Positions 42,671 to 52,252 of a DNA stretch of 64,000 bases are shown here, one piece after another. The stretch's first letter is position 1, and each line of letters starts with the position of its first letter. Where the stretch lies: the NCBI RefSeq assembly GCF_004916905.1, contig NZ_SDLV01000003.1, forward strand, positions 347,076 through 411,075. Direction: 5' to 3'. The position numbers and the translations under genes were made by a program. Under the pieces are notes generated by a model. That model was not told the DNA's origin. It saw only the letters and a list, made by a program, of their open reading frames with translations, and ran no database searches. Origin of the DNA: Chryseobacterium candidae. Its GTDB lineage: Bacteria > Bacteroidota > Bacteroidia > Flavobacteriales > Weeksellaceae.

Positions 42671-42745
42671 CTATGTTTCATTCTGAAAAGATTGACTAAA
42701 AAAACATAAAGGCAGCTATCTAGTATGGATAGTTTTTTATGTAGA

Positions 42746-44584
42746 TTATTTTACCTCAACAAAATTATTTTCCATATTCACATCTGCAATTCTCTGGCTG
42801 AAATCAATCCCCAGAACAGATAACTGAGATTTTGTGTAAGGAATAGTAAGGGTATATTCTTTCTGAGTCCATGGCCAGTAAGGCATTGTTTTAAACTCAC
42901 CATAAATATCCTTTTCTTTCCATGTATGAGTCATATTCATTGGAATCTGATAGGTAACGATTTTCTTATCGGTTGTCATCACTCCAAAGTCAATCGGCAT
43001 TGGAACCTGTCCGTTATTAACCAATGTAATAGTAGTAGAATTGGCATCATATTTTACATCTTTGATTCCGTAATCGATTGTCTTTGTTGTATTGATCCAA
43101 TAGTTATGGAACCACTTCAGATCCATTCCGGAAACTTTTTGGGCAATATGAAGGAAATCTCTGTCTGAAGGATGTTTCATACTCCACTGGTCATAATATT
43201 GTTTTAAGGTTTCTGTAAGATTCTGCTCTCCCATAATATATCCAAGCTGTACCAGATACAACTCCCCTTTCACATAAGATGCATAGGTATAAGCTGTTCC
43301 GTTATCATGGTGGTCACCTAACCAGACTGCCGGTTCTTCAATTCCTTTTTTAATAAAATTTCTGTAAGCATCCAGTGTTTTAGCAAAAGGATTTGGCAGA
43401 TCTTCAGGGAATAACTGATACATGGTATAGCCTTCCGCATAGCTGGTAAAACCTTCATCCATCCACGGACGTACAGATTCGTTAGTGGCAAGCATCTGCT
43501 GATACCATGAGTGAGCGCCTTCGTGAGCCATTAATCCCATTAAATCTTTAATATTTTTAGCTTCCCCCAGAATCATGGTACACATCCCGTACTCCATTCC
43601 TCCATCACCTCCCTGGATAAATGCGTAGGTAGGATATACATATTTTCCAAAGTGAGCATTCATAATCTGGAAATATTTCGTGATATAAGGCTGAGATTCA
43701 CCCCATGCTTTCGTTTTATCATTTTTCTGATACACCAGATATACTTTCGGACCTTCCGGAACATTGAAGCTTTCTACCGAATAATCTCTGTCTGCACTCC
43801 ATGCAAAATCAAGAATATTTTTTGCAGTCCATTTCCAAACCGCTTTTTTGTCTTTTTCTATTTTTATTTTGGCATTGGCATCGTAGCCTTTTACTTCTGA
43901 AGGGTTCTCCAGGATTCCTCCTGCTCCTACTACATAATCTTTGTTGATTTTAATGGTAACATCAAAATCGGAGAATGGTGCATGGAATTCTCTTCCCAGA
44001 TAATCAAAAGTGGCCCAGCCGTCATAATCGTACTCAGCAATTTTCGGATACCACTGCGTCATGGTCATATCTACTCCTTCTCTGTTGTTTCTTCCGCTTC
44101 TTCTGATCTGCATAGGAATCACAGCATCCCAATCCATTGTAAACGTAGTGGTAGAATTTGGCTTGACAGGTTCTGCCAGATATACTTTCATAATGGTTTC
44201 CTGAACTTCAAATTTCAGATCTTTCCCATTTTGTTTAATCCAGTGAATATTCTGAGCCCCTTCCTGGTCTTTAGGAATGGAAGCAAGTCTTGAAACACCG
44301 TCTTTCTGTAGTCTTCCGTCACCATTTTTCCCTTGGGAAGCCACTCTCTGATCCATCATAGAATTAGGTTTGAAAGCATTCCAGTATAGATGAAAATAAA
44401 CCACATTCAGCTCATCCGGCGAATTGTTGGTGTATTCTAAAGTTTGTTTTCCCTGATAGGTAAATTTTTCAGCATTGACATCAATATCCATCTTGTATTT
44501 CGCAGCCTGCTGATAGTAAGCTCCTTGCTGAGCCTGAAATTGTGAAATGATAAACGCAAAAATGATTGCAGCCGATTTTCTCAT
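42746..44584 (-). CDS. M1 family metallopeptidase
   Basis: A 612-residue exported zinc aminopeptidase. It has a signal peptide (MRKSAAIIFAFIISQFQAQ), an N-terminal beta domain, the catalytic motif HEGAH (H354, E355, H358) and the third ligand E377 in MDEGFTSYAE, at the spacing usual in M1. GGMEYGM (about residue 325) plays the role of the GxMEN exopeptidase motif, but here it reads GGMEY, so strict aminopeptidase activity is not certain. It is a single gene on the minus strand. Confidence 0.9.
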   Translation of the reverse strand: MRKSAAIIFAFIISQFQAQQGAYYQQAAKYKMDIDVNAEKFTYQGKQTLEYTNNSPDELNVVYFHLYWNAFKPNSMMDQRVASQGKNGDGRLQKDGVSRLASIPKDQEGAQNIHWIKQNGKDLKFEVQETIMKVYLAEPVKPNSTTTFTMDWDAVIPMQIRRSGRNNREGVDMTMTQWYPKIAEYDYDGWATFDYLGREFHAPFSDFDVTIKINKDYVVGAGGILENPSEVKGYDANAKIKIEKDKKAVWKWTAKNILDFAWSADRDYSVESFNVPEGPKVYLVYQKNDKTKAWGESQPYITKYFQIMNAHFGKYVYPTYAFIQGGDGGMEYGMCTMILGEAKNIKDLMGLMAHEGAHSWYQQMLATNESVRPWMDEGFTSYAEGYTMYQLFPEDLPNPFAKTLDAYRNFIKKGIEEPAVWLGDHHDNGTAYTYASYVKGELYLVQLGYIMGEQNLTETLKQYYDQWSMKHPSDRDFLHIAQKVSGMDLKWFHNYWINTTKTIDYGIKDVKYDANSTTITLVNNGQVPMPIDFGVMTTDKKIVTYQIPMNMTHTWKEKDIYGEFKTMPYWPWTQKEYTLTIPYTKSQLSVLGIDFSQRIADVNMENNFVEVK

Positions 44585-44727
44585 TTAAAATTTTATTTTT
44601 TCTAAAGGTAGGTAATTTAAATAAAAGCCTCAAATAGGAGTTATTCTGAGGTTTTATTCTGTTTGTTATGGTTATAGATGGATTTTGATCTGAATTGTTA
44701 AATTTCTTTCTGAGTTTTCTTGAAATA

Positions 44728-44760
44728 ATTCTTGTCAAGGTTTGAAACCTTGACAAGAAT
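44728..44760. repeat. Perfect palindrome with one-base centre
   Basis: Sixteen-base arms ATTCTTGTCAAGGTTT and their complement flank a single G at 44744. The core AAGGTTTGAAACCTT resembles the palindrome at 14412-14446. Confidence 0.85.
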
Positions 44761-44798
44761 CACTGATACACAGCTTTTCAAAGGTGCTATATTTATTT

Positions 44799-45269
44799 TC
44801 AGACGTTTCTTAATAATTTCTTAATTAAAGTAATCTGCCCCAGATGATAATAGCTGTGTTCAATCATTCCATCGATATTTCTTCGGTAGGTTCCGTATTT
44901 TTCATCAACAAAAACCTCATCAAGTCTGGAATCAGGCATTTGTTCTAATAATAATGCAAATTTTTCAGAATCTGCCCAGAGTTTATTCAACAGCTCTTCC
45001 CATTGTTGCTGAGATTCTATGGCTGGAAGATCAAAACTGAACTGATCTTTGATCTCAAGCCCGCCGCCTTCAAAAACATTAATAATGCCTGCAATATAAT
45101 AATCAATATGAAAGGTAAGCATGGCAATGGTATTTAAAGAATCTACTTTTGCAACCGCCTGTTCCCAGGTAACATCTGAAAGCTGATCTTTAAAATTGGT
45201 ATTGGCGATCCAGAAACCATCCAGTAGAACCTCTCTGAATCTTTTGGCAAGTTGTGAAATTGAGCTCAT
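44799..45269 (-). CDS. DinB family protein
   Basis: A 156-residue four-helix-bundle protein of the DinB/DUF1572-like group. The pattern MLTFHIDYYIAGIINVFEGG and the closing IDGMIEHSYYHLGQITLIKKLL give the three conserved histidines that bind a metal in this fold. Family members act as thiol-dependent transferases or remain uncharacterised. There is no signal peptide. It is a single gene on the minus strand. Confidence 0.83.
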   Translation of the reverse strand: MSSISQLAKRFREVLLDGFWIANTNFKDQLSDVTWEQAVAKVDSLNTIAMLTFHIDYYIAGIINVFEGGGLEIKDQFSFDLPAIESQQQWEELLNKLWADSEKFALLLEQMPDSRLDEVFVDEKYGTYRRNIDGMIEHSYYHLGQITLIKKLLRNV

Positions 45270-45409
45270 GGATATTTATTTATGTTTCCTAAAGATAGGT
45301 TTTTATTTAAATACAAATTTCACCAATGAAAGCCACTATTCTAAACACAATAAAATAGTGCAATTTGTGCAAATAAATTTGTGATATTCGTGTTTAATTA
45401 ATTACAAAA

Positions 45410-45437
45410 AACCTCAAATACAAAAGTATCTGAGGTT
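45410..45437 (-). terminator. Terminator of the DUF6909-like gene
   Basis: Twelve-base arms with one G-U pair (45410-45421, 45426-45437) are followed on the minus strand by a T run. Confidence 0.75.
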
Positions 45438-45460
45438 GATATTATAATTTTAAATTACAA

Positions 45461-47152
45461 TTATTTTTTTGCAGAAGCTTCTTTCTTTCCACTTCTTAAA
45501 ATCTTTTCAAGAATTCTTAAAGTGATCAGATAGGTTGGCTTTACTCCCGTAAGCCCCAACCCTCCTGAAGACAATGTACTCCCTGTTTCCAGCGGATTAT
45601 CTGAAGCGTAATAAGCATACATTACAAACAGGTCCGGTGAAATGTGGTGTCTGATCTTAGAGGCTACCTGAATGGCTTTCTGGTAATGCGCTCCTTCCAT
45701 TTCAAGACCTATTGCTTTCCATGAAGTATTCATAAAATACAAAAGAATATCTTTATTCTGAAGAGAAGTACCCAGAACGGTAATCATAGGACCTTCAAAA
45801 GCTTTTAATTCATCATCTTTGAAATCTTCCAGTTTTAAAGCATTTTCAAAAGGATAGTTATCTGCAGTTCCTTCAAAAATATGGGAAGTAGGAATCATAA
45901 TATCTCCTTTTTCTCCGGTAAGAATTCCGGCTTTACCCATAATGGAAACAGATTTTACATGCATCATATAGACTTCTGCTTTATGTTCAAAAGGACGAAG
46001 CAATTCATCCATTACTTCAAAAGCCTGCTCTCCGAATGCATAATCAAAAACCATTACCACATCATCTCCTCCGAACTTGCAGTCTGCAAATGGGGTATTC
46101 TTTAGATCTGTTTTGCTGAGGTCTATGATTTGTACATCTATATTACTTCCGCTCTTGTCCGCAATATGGATCATTCCTTCCTCCAAAGCATATTTTAAAA
46201 CCTTATCACGAAGTTCTTTTTTGTTCGAAATCTCTTCGTACAATTTATAATCCACCTCATGATGCTGCTTCTTTTTAAGGGCATTATTGGCATACAGCAT
46301 ATTTTTCACCGAGTGCATATTGGCAGAAATAATATGCAACGGACGCATGTGAAGATTGTTTTCAAATAAAACCTCTTTCACTTTGTTGGCCCATTTTTCA
46401 CCAAAATAATGGTGACCTACTCTTTCTTTTAATATAGAACTGAAATGAATTTCCCTTTCTCTGCTTCCTTTGGCATCATCAAGACTTACTTTTGCCAAGT
46501 TGTAAATGATTTTGAACAGACGGTCAGGATTATGATCATCACCGAAAGTATTGTAAGCTCTCAACGTTTCATCAAAAGATCTTCCTATTAAAGAAGAAAG
46601 ATGAATAAGCGCTACTTCTTTTTCTTTTCTGCTGAATTTCTTTTCACCTTTCACTACTTCTTCAATAATTTTGAAAGCACGTGTCGGCTTCCAGTTTTCA
46701 TCCTGAATGAATGCCAGATTACGGATTTTGTCAGCTTCTATAAAAAGGAAGGTAAGGTGGGTAAGAATGTCATAAATTTCGGAACGGCCCAAAAGAACCT
46801 CAATATTCATCTGGTGTTCGTCTATTCTATAGCAGTTTCTTCTTCTTTTCTTAGGGACAATAGGTTCGAAACTTCCTTTATCAAACCCTTCATCAGATGT
46901 AAGGTGAATAAAAGCGCATTCTTCAATTCCTTCCGGAAGTCTGTCCAGCACATACATCAAACCGTCCAGTTCCAATTTACTTGGAATATTCATGGTTCCA
47001 TAAATTTCCGGATTGATGGTCTTTAACAAACTTCTGATACTTTCTCCTGAAACTCCGCCCGGCTTGAAAAATCCTCTATAAAACAGGTGTCTCATAGAGA
47101 TGTATAGTCTTTCAATAGCCTCTGTTGTTTCTCTTGCTCTAGAATTTGTCAT
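45461..47152 (-). CDS. DUF6909-like protein with possible nucleoside-phosphorylase-like domain
   Basis: A 563-residue cytoplasmic protein conserved, as far as I recall, in flavobacteria as an uncharacterised family. The N-terminal 300 residues are helical. The C-terminal part has features of nucleoside phosphorylases/AMP nucleosidases: VSIMGKAGILTGEKGDIMIPTSHIFEGT, ITVLGTS and AIGLEMEGAHYQKAI (the ME of the ribose-binding glutamate). I use the ATG at 47152: a TATATTTG box at 47168-47175 lies just upstream, inside the longer frame. A function in nucleotide salvage is a guess. Confidence 0.65.
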   Translation of the reverse strand: MTNSRARETTEAIERLYISMRHLFYRGFFKPGGVSGESIRSLLKTINPEIYGTMNIPSKLELDGLMYVLDRLPEGIEECAFIHLTSDEGFDKGSFEPIVPKKRRRNCYRIDEHQMNIEVLLGRSEIYDILTHLTFLFIEADKIRNLAFIQDENWKPTRAFKIIEEVVKGEKKFSRKEKEVALIHLSSLIGRSFDETLRAYNTFGDDHNPDRLFKIIYNLAKVSLDDAKGSREREIHFSSILKERVGHHYFGEKWANKVKEVLFENNLHMRPLHIISANMHSVKNMLYANNALKKKQHHEVDYKLYEEISNKKELRDKVLKYALEEGMIHIADKSGSNIDVQIIDLSKTDLKNTPFADCKFGGDDVVMVFDYAFGEQAFEVMDELLRPFEHKAEVYMMHVKSVSIMGKAGILTGEKGDIMIPTSHIFEGTADNYPFENALKLEDFKDDELKAFEGPMITVLGTSLQNKDILLYFMNTSWKAIGLEMEGAHYQKAIQVASKIRHHISPDLFVMYAYYASDNPLETGSTLSSGGLGLTGVKPTYLITLRILEKILRSGKKEASAKK

Positions 47153-47167
47153 AAAATAAATTTCACA

Positions 47168-47175
47168 CAAATATA
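47168..47175 (-). promoter_or_regulatory. -7 box of the DUF6909-like gene
   Basis: TATATTTG on the minus strand, 15 bases before the chosen start. Confidence 0.5.
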
Positions 47176-47374
47176 CAAAATCTCTGCTCAACTTATTTTA
47201 AGCAACCTTTAAGAAAACACTTAAAATAGTGTGAGTTTGCTATTAGAAAAGGGACGGAAAATTTAAATCCTTTTATCCTGGCTGTATGAAAATTTACGAA
47301 AAAGCATTTTCCTGAAAAGTAAAAATCAATCTATCCAATTGTTCCGGGATCAGCCATTTAGATATTAAGGCTTT

Positions 47375-47770
47375 GAGGTTGTGCCACAGCAGGAGAATTC
47401 ATAAGTATAAAACCTTTAAAGAAATTGCCAAAAGGGGCCTGTTTTTCTGGGGTGATTTTACAGTTTTAAACTTCATGTTTTTTACCAATGACAAAGGCTG
47501 AATTATTGATTGTATAATCACTGCTGCAACTTTAGATGAACAGAAATCCACGGCAATATAAAAACTTTACGAAAAATATATGAAAACAAAATCTTTAACC
47601 TGAATGTTCGATGCCTATGTGCTGCGCAGAAGAGTTACTATGGAAACCATCTTTGATCAGCTTAAAATATTATCAGGTACAGCATTTATGACACAGAAGT
47701 ATAGCCCAATTACCTCAATACTATTTTTTCTGCACAGATAATATCCAATTTCATTAAAAAAAGCTTTCTC
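47375..47770 (+). pseudogene. Degenerate IS982-family transposase
   Basis: In one frame with at least three internal stops the sequence reads CHSRRIHKYKTFKEIAKRG, then WGDFTVLNFMFFTNDKG, then IIDCIITAATLDEQ, and finally YVLRRRVTMETIFDQLKILSG. This order matches the CHNKRIH..., GWFFGFKLH...NDKG..., and LLRKRAIIETVNDELKNI blocks of Bacteroidetes IS982 transposases. The central DDE part, including the ADRGYIS segment, has been deleted and ends are not recognisable. It is a relic that cannot be active. Confidence 0.75.
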
Positions 47771-48143
47771 TAAAAAACAATTCTGCAGATACTAAACAGA
47801 TTTATTTATTTTAATAGTTATACCGAACTCTCTTGAAATTATTTAACAATATCGCTGTAAAACAAAATAACCAGAAGTAATATTCACACAAAACTGCAAT
47901 TTATCATTTCAGTTTAATATTTTTTTAATGATATTCATTGTGTATAATAAAGATTTTCATCTAAATAAAGAGGAATTAATAGTGGTTATATTTCATGTTT
48001 TTTTACATTTGCAAAAAACACATTTATTTATTTACTGAATTGCCACGGCAATTAAAAAAATCTATTCTTCACAACGACTATTAAAGTTTAATGGATAGAT
48101 TATTATTTTTTTGAAACATTTAACTTGTAAATTAATAATAATT

Positions 48144-49550
48144 ATGATGAAAAAAACCTCTACAATCTACAAATGGGCATTTTTACTTATTTGCTTATTT
48201 CTTAACAACAAAACCAAAGCTCAAATTTACACAAGCACGTATGATGGAATTAGTTATTCCTCTAACCAACCAAACAATTTGAATATAGTTTATTTTGTAG
48301 CAAATAATGTCCCATTAGATCCAACTTATAAAACACGTCTAAGTGCTATAATGCTTTGGGGACAAAATTTTTATAAACAAAATATGATAAGTAATGGATA
48401 TGGTGCCAAGGCATTTGGCCTTTTTAGAGAAACGGCGAATCCTAATAATGTTAAAATTATTTTGATTCATGGAAGCCAACCCCTTTCAAGCTATCCTTAT
48501 ACCGATTCTGGTTTAATGCAAAATGAAGTAAATACTTATTTTGCGAATAATCCAACACAAAAAACCAGTGAGCATACACTTGTGATTGCAGCCGTTCCAG
48601 ATCAGGCTACCGCAAACGTTCCTTTTTATGGCGTAGGCAAAACTTGTTTTGCACTTGATTATCCACAATTTAATATTCAATATGTGGGCACCAGTACTTA
48701 TGAATTTTCTAAATGGTTTGGGGGAATGATGCATGAACTTGGACATGGCCTTAATTTGCCACATAGCAGGCAAACCAACTCCGAAAACTTGAATCCAAAT
48801 AAAGGAAAGAACCTTATGGGTCCAGGCAATTTAACATTAGGAGCTTCACCAACATTTATTAACAGAGCAGGATCTGCTATACTTAATAACTGCCAAGTAT
48901 TTGCCTCTGCTCCAGGAGGAACTTATTATAATAATCATAATGCAGGACTAACCTCTCTCCACACAACATATAATAATGGCATTCTTACTGTCTCAGGTTC
49001 ATTTCAGTCTGACAGGCCTGTAACAGATATAAACATTTATCAAGATCCACACCCAGCACCACATAGTGTTGGAGGTGAAGCTTATGAAAGAAAAGCATGG
49101 TCGGTTCCACCGGTTGGAAACACATTTTCTGTAAACATGCCGGTAAGCGAATTAGAAATAACAAACGGACAATATAATTTACAAGTAGAACTTGTGCTTC
49201 AAAATGGAGAAACAACCTTTGATTATTATCCTTTTTCATATATAAACGGAATTCCTAATATTAATGTCCATTTTGGCACTTTAGCCACTCTGGAGACAGA
49301 TTCTTTTTATAATAATCAAAGCATATATCCAAATCCTGTGACGGACGACCTAAATATTAATCTAGGTTCTGCTAATGACAATTATAATATAGAAATTATC
49401 AATACTTTAGGAGAGGTAATACACAAGACCGGCACTTCAAAAAAAACAATCAAAATATCATTATCTACCCTGCCGGCTGGTATGTATATTGTAAAAATAA
49501 AAAATTCTTCCAGTAATAGCGGTAAATCTTTCTCTATTATAAAAAAATAG
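48144..49550 (+). CDS. Secreted metzincin-type zinc protease with T9SS sorting domain
   Basis: A 468-residue protein with a signal peptide ending near TKAQ. The zinc site is MMHELGHGLNLPHS (HExxHxxGxxH) with a likely Met-turn at NLMGPGN, so it is a metzincin-like endopeptidase. A beta domain follows, and the last 75 residues (SIYPNPVTDDLNINLG...GMYIVKIKNSS...KSFSIIKK) are a type A C-terminal domain for type IX secretion. It should be exported across the outer membrane and cleaved or anchored. Transcription probably starts near 48017. Confidence 0.87.
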   Translation: MMKKTSTIYKWAFLLICLFLNNKTKAQIYTSTYDGISYSSNQPNNLNIVYFVANNVPLDPTYKTRLSAIMLWGQNFYKQNMISNGYGAKAFGLFRETANPNNVKIILIHGSQPLSSYPYTDSGLMQNEVNTYFANNPTQKTSEHTLVIAAVPDQATANVPFYGVGKTCFALDYPQFNIQYVGTSTYEFSKWFGGMMHELGHGLNLPHSRQTNSENLNPNKGKNLMGPGNLTLGASPTFINRAGSAILNNCQVFASAPGGTYYNNHNAGLTSLHTTYNNGILTVSGSFQSDRPVTDINIYQDPHPAPHSVGGEAYERKAWSVPPVGNTFSVNMPVSELEITNGQYNLQVELVLQNGETTFDYYPFSYINGIPNINVHFGTLATLETDSFYNNQSIYPNPVTDDLNINLGSANDNYNIEIINTLGEVIHKTGTSKKTIKISLSTLPAGMYIVKIKNSSSNSGKSFSIIKK

Positions 49551-49568
49551 TTCCTGATATTATTTTAT

Positions 49569-49596
49569 AAAGGCTTGCAATTTTGCGAGCCTTTTT
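49569..49596 (+). terminator. Terminator after the metzincin gene
   Basis: Ten-base arms with one G-U pair (49569-49578, 49585-49594), followed by T. Confidence 0.8.
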
Positions 49597-49687
49597 AATA
49601 TAAACAACAAAGGCTGATTCAAAAAAAAAAAAACATATACACCCCTAAATTTTTTAGGGTTAAAACGCTTCCGATTCATTTTTTTTG

Positions 49688-49695
49688 TAAATTTG
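49688..49695 (+). promoter_or_regulatory. glnN -7 box
   Basis: TAAATTTG, 22 bases before the glutamine synthetase ATG. Confidence 0.5.
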
Positions 49696-49717
49696 CCCTG
49701 TAAAAATTAACCCAATT

Positions 49718-51913
49718 ATGTCAACCTTAAGATTCAAAGCATTAGAAACCCTTCCATTTAAGGATTTCAGAAAAGACAACTCTGTTGAGATCCCTGCAAA
49801 ATTATCAGAGCTATTCTGTAAAAATGTTTTCTCAGAAGAAACAATGAGAGAATATTTAACAAAAGAAGCATTCGGTTCCATCATGGATGCAATTAAAAAA
49901 GGAACTAAGATCCAGAGACATATTGCAGATCAGGTAGCTGTAGCGATGAAAGACTGGGCAATGAGCAAAGGGGTAACCCACTATACTCACTGGTTTCAGC
50001 CTTTAACAGGTACTACTGCAGAAAAGCACGATTCTTTCTTTACACCCATTGAAGGAGGAAGAGCAATCGAAAGATTCAGCGGAAATATGCTTATCCAACA
50101 GGAGCCTGATGCATCATCTTTCCCTAACGGAGGTATCAGAAATACTTTTGAAGCAAGAGGTTATACAGCCTGGGACCCTACCTCACCGGCATTCATTATG
50201 GGAACTACATTATGTATTCCTTCTATCTTCATCTCTTATACAGGAGAAACGTTAGATTATAAAGCACCTCTTTTAAGAGCTTTGAACGCAGTGGATGAAG
50301 CTGCAACGAATGTAATGCAGTATTTTGACAAAAACGTAACTAAGGTAACGCCTACTTTGGGCTGGGAGCAGGAATATTTCCTTGTTGATTCAGCGTTATA
50401 TCAATCACGTCCGGATCTTGTATTAACAGGTAAGACTTTATTAGGACATTCTCCGGCAAAAGGACAGCAGCTGGACGACCACTATTTCGGTTCTATTCCT
50501 ACAAGAGTAATGAACTTCATGAAAGAGCTGGAAATAGAATGTATGAAATTAGGAATTCCTGCAACAACAAGACATAATGAGGTTGCTCCGAACCAGTTCG
50601 AGCTTGCACCAATGTTTGAAGAAGTAAACGTTGCGGTAGACCACAACTCTCTGTTGATGGACATCATGGCAAGAGTAGCGCACAAGCACCACTTCCACAT
50701 CCTGTTCCACGAGAAACCATTCGCTGGAGTAAACGGAAGCGGAAAACACAACAACTGGTCTTTAGCTACAGATACTGGTGAAAACCTGTTAAGCCCGGGA
50801 AAGAATCCAAAGAAAAATTTACAGTTCCTGACATTCTTTGTTAACACTATTAAAGCGGTTCACGAATATGCAGATCTTTTAAGAGCAAGTATCGCTTCTG
50901 CAAGCAATGACCACAGACTTGGTGCCAACGAAGCGCCACCAGCCATTATTTCCGTATTCATCGGAAGCCAGCTGTTCAGTGTATTGGAAGAACTTGAAAA
51001 AGTAACCAGCGGAAAATTATCACCGGAAGAGAAAACAGAATTAAAATTAAATGTAGTTGGAAAGATTCCTGAAATCCTTTTAGATAACACAGACAGAAAC
51101 AGAACCTCTCCGTTTGCATTTACAGGAAATAAATTTGAGATCAGAGCGGTAGGTTCTTCTGCAAACTGCGCAGAGTCTATGACCGTAATGAATACTATTG
51201 CTGCTAAACAGCTTAATGACTTTAAGAAAGAAGTTGATGCTTTAATTGAAACGGGCCTTAAGAAAGACGAAGCGATCTTTAATGTATTGAGAGAATACAT
51301 CAAGCAGTGTAAAAACATTATGTTTGAAGGTGACGGATATTCTGATGACTGGGCAAAAGAAGCTAAGAAAAGAGGATTGAACAACCTTAAGACAACTCCT
51401 GAAGCTTTAAAACAGGAAATGGATAAGAAATTCTTAGATCTTTATGAAGAGATGGGAATTTTCAACCACAGAGAAGTAGAAGCAAGAAACGAGATTAAAT
51501 TAGAGAAATACTCTACTGTAATTGATATTGAGGCAAGAGTGTTAAGCGATATCGCCAGAAACCACATCATCCCATCTGCATTAAATTATCAGAACAGATT
51601 AATTGAAAACGTAAAAGGTCTTAAAGATATCTTTGGCGATAAAGAATTCAAAACGCTGGCAAAAGAACAGATGAGTTTAATTACAAGCATTTCTGAAAAT
51701 GTTTCTAAAATCAAGCTTGGGGTTGAAGATCTTATCAAAGCCAGAGAAGCTGCAAAAAGCATATCAGACAGCCAAAAACAGGCAGAAAACTACTGTAACA
51801 AAGTAAAACCATTATTCGATCCTATCAGAGAGGCTTCTGACGCATTGGAAATGATGGTTGACGATGAGCTTTGGCCAATGACAAAATACAGAGAAATGTT
51901 ATTTACAAAATAA
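49718..51913 (+). CDS. glnN: Glutamine synthetase III
   Basis: A 731-residue type III glutamine synthetase that makes glutamine from glutamate, ammonia and ATP. The extended N-terminus (HYTHWFQPLTGTTAEKHDSFF), the GWEQEYFLVD metal-binding segment, NGSGKHNNWSL and ANEAPPAIISVFIG are GSIII marks. The length is typical of the Bacteroidetes/cyanobacterial GlnN, much longer than GSI. A -7 box lies 22 nt upstream and a terminator lies 29 nt after the stop. Confidence 0.96.
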   Translation: MSTLRFKALETLPFKDFRKDNSVEIPAKLSELFCKNVFSEETMREYLTKEAFGSIMDAIKKGTKIQRHIADQVAVAMKDWAMSKGVTHYTHWFQPLTGTTAEKHDSFFTPIEGGRAIERFSGNMLIQQEPDASSFPNGGIRNTFEARGYTAWDPTSPAFIMGTTLCIPSIFISYTGETLDYKAPLLRALNAVDEAATNVMQYFDKNVTKVTPTLGWEQEYFLVDSALYQSRPDLVLTGKTLLGHSPAKGQQLDDHYFGSIPTRVMNFMKELEIECMKLGIPATTRHNEVAPNQFELAPMFEEVNVAVDHNSLLMDIMARVAHKHHFHILFHEKPFAGVNGSGKHNNWSLATDTGENLLSPGKNPKKNLQFLTFFVNTIKAVHEYADLLRASIASASNDHRLGANEAPPAIISVFIGSQLFSVLEELEKVTSGKLSPEEKTELKLNVVGKIPEILLDNTDRNRTSPFAFTGNKFEIRAVGSSANCAESMTVMNTIAAKQLNDFKKEVDALIETGLKKDEAIFNVLREYIKQCKNIMFEGDGYSDDWAKEAKKRGLNNLKTTPEALKQEMDKKFLDLYEEMGIFNHREVEARNEIKLEKYSTVIDIEARVLSDIARNHIIPSALNYQNRLIENVKGLKDIFGDKEFKTLAKEQMSLITSISENVSKIKLGVEDLIKAREAAKSISDSQKQAENYCNKVKPLFDPIREASDALEMMVDDELWPMTKYREMLFTK

Positions 51914-51942
51914 CGTCCTGTAAGGTTCCATATTAGTTTAAA

Positions 51943-51969
51943 TTCCTCGGTTTTCCGGGGAATTTTTTT
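51943..51969 (+). terminator. Terminator after glnN
   Basis: Arms TTCCTCGG and CCGGGGAA (one G-U pair) with a four-T loop, followed by TTTTTTT. Confidence 0.85.
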
Positions 51970-52064
51970 GTTTTGTTAACATCATAGAAAATCAAGACGT
52001 TGAATCACAAAACCCGATATATAGAAGAAAATCGAAGAAGTTTGTTAAAGAATCTTAATAAAAA

Positions 52065-52108
52065 AAACCGCACACTTACCAAAAACAGGCTGTTGCGGTT
52101 TATTTTTC
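52065..52108 (+). terminator. Second terminator-like hairpin after glnN
   Basis: Perfect eight-base arms AAACCGCA/TGCGGTTT enclose a 21-base loop and are followed by TATTTTTCTT. It may be a fail-safe terminator or the end of a small RNA. Confidence 0.5.
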
Positions 52109-52252
52109 TTTAACATATGCAAACTATATGTTAAAATGTGTTAAAATAAGATTCTGACAATTATCATATCAGGGGTCTTTTGCTTGGAATCTCTACTTTT
52201 GTATTGCTTTTGAAAATAAATATTCCTTTTTAACACGGATAATCAAATATAT

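Larger units (their letters stand above)
47153..48143. other. Intergenic region with transposase remnant and a promoter
   Basis: This nearly 1-kb gap contains a degenerate IS982-type transposase (47375-47770), AT-rich filler, and a TACATTTG -7 box at 48004-48011 that should serve the metzincin gene. Confidence 0.7.
51914..52252. other. Intergenic region with two hairpins and a promoter
   Basis: It holds the glnN terminator (51943-51969), a second hairpin (52065-52108) of unknown role, and a TACTTTTG -7 box (52194-52201) before the NlpC/P60 gene. I see no reading frame of interest. Confidence 0.6.
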
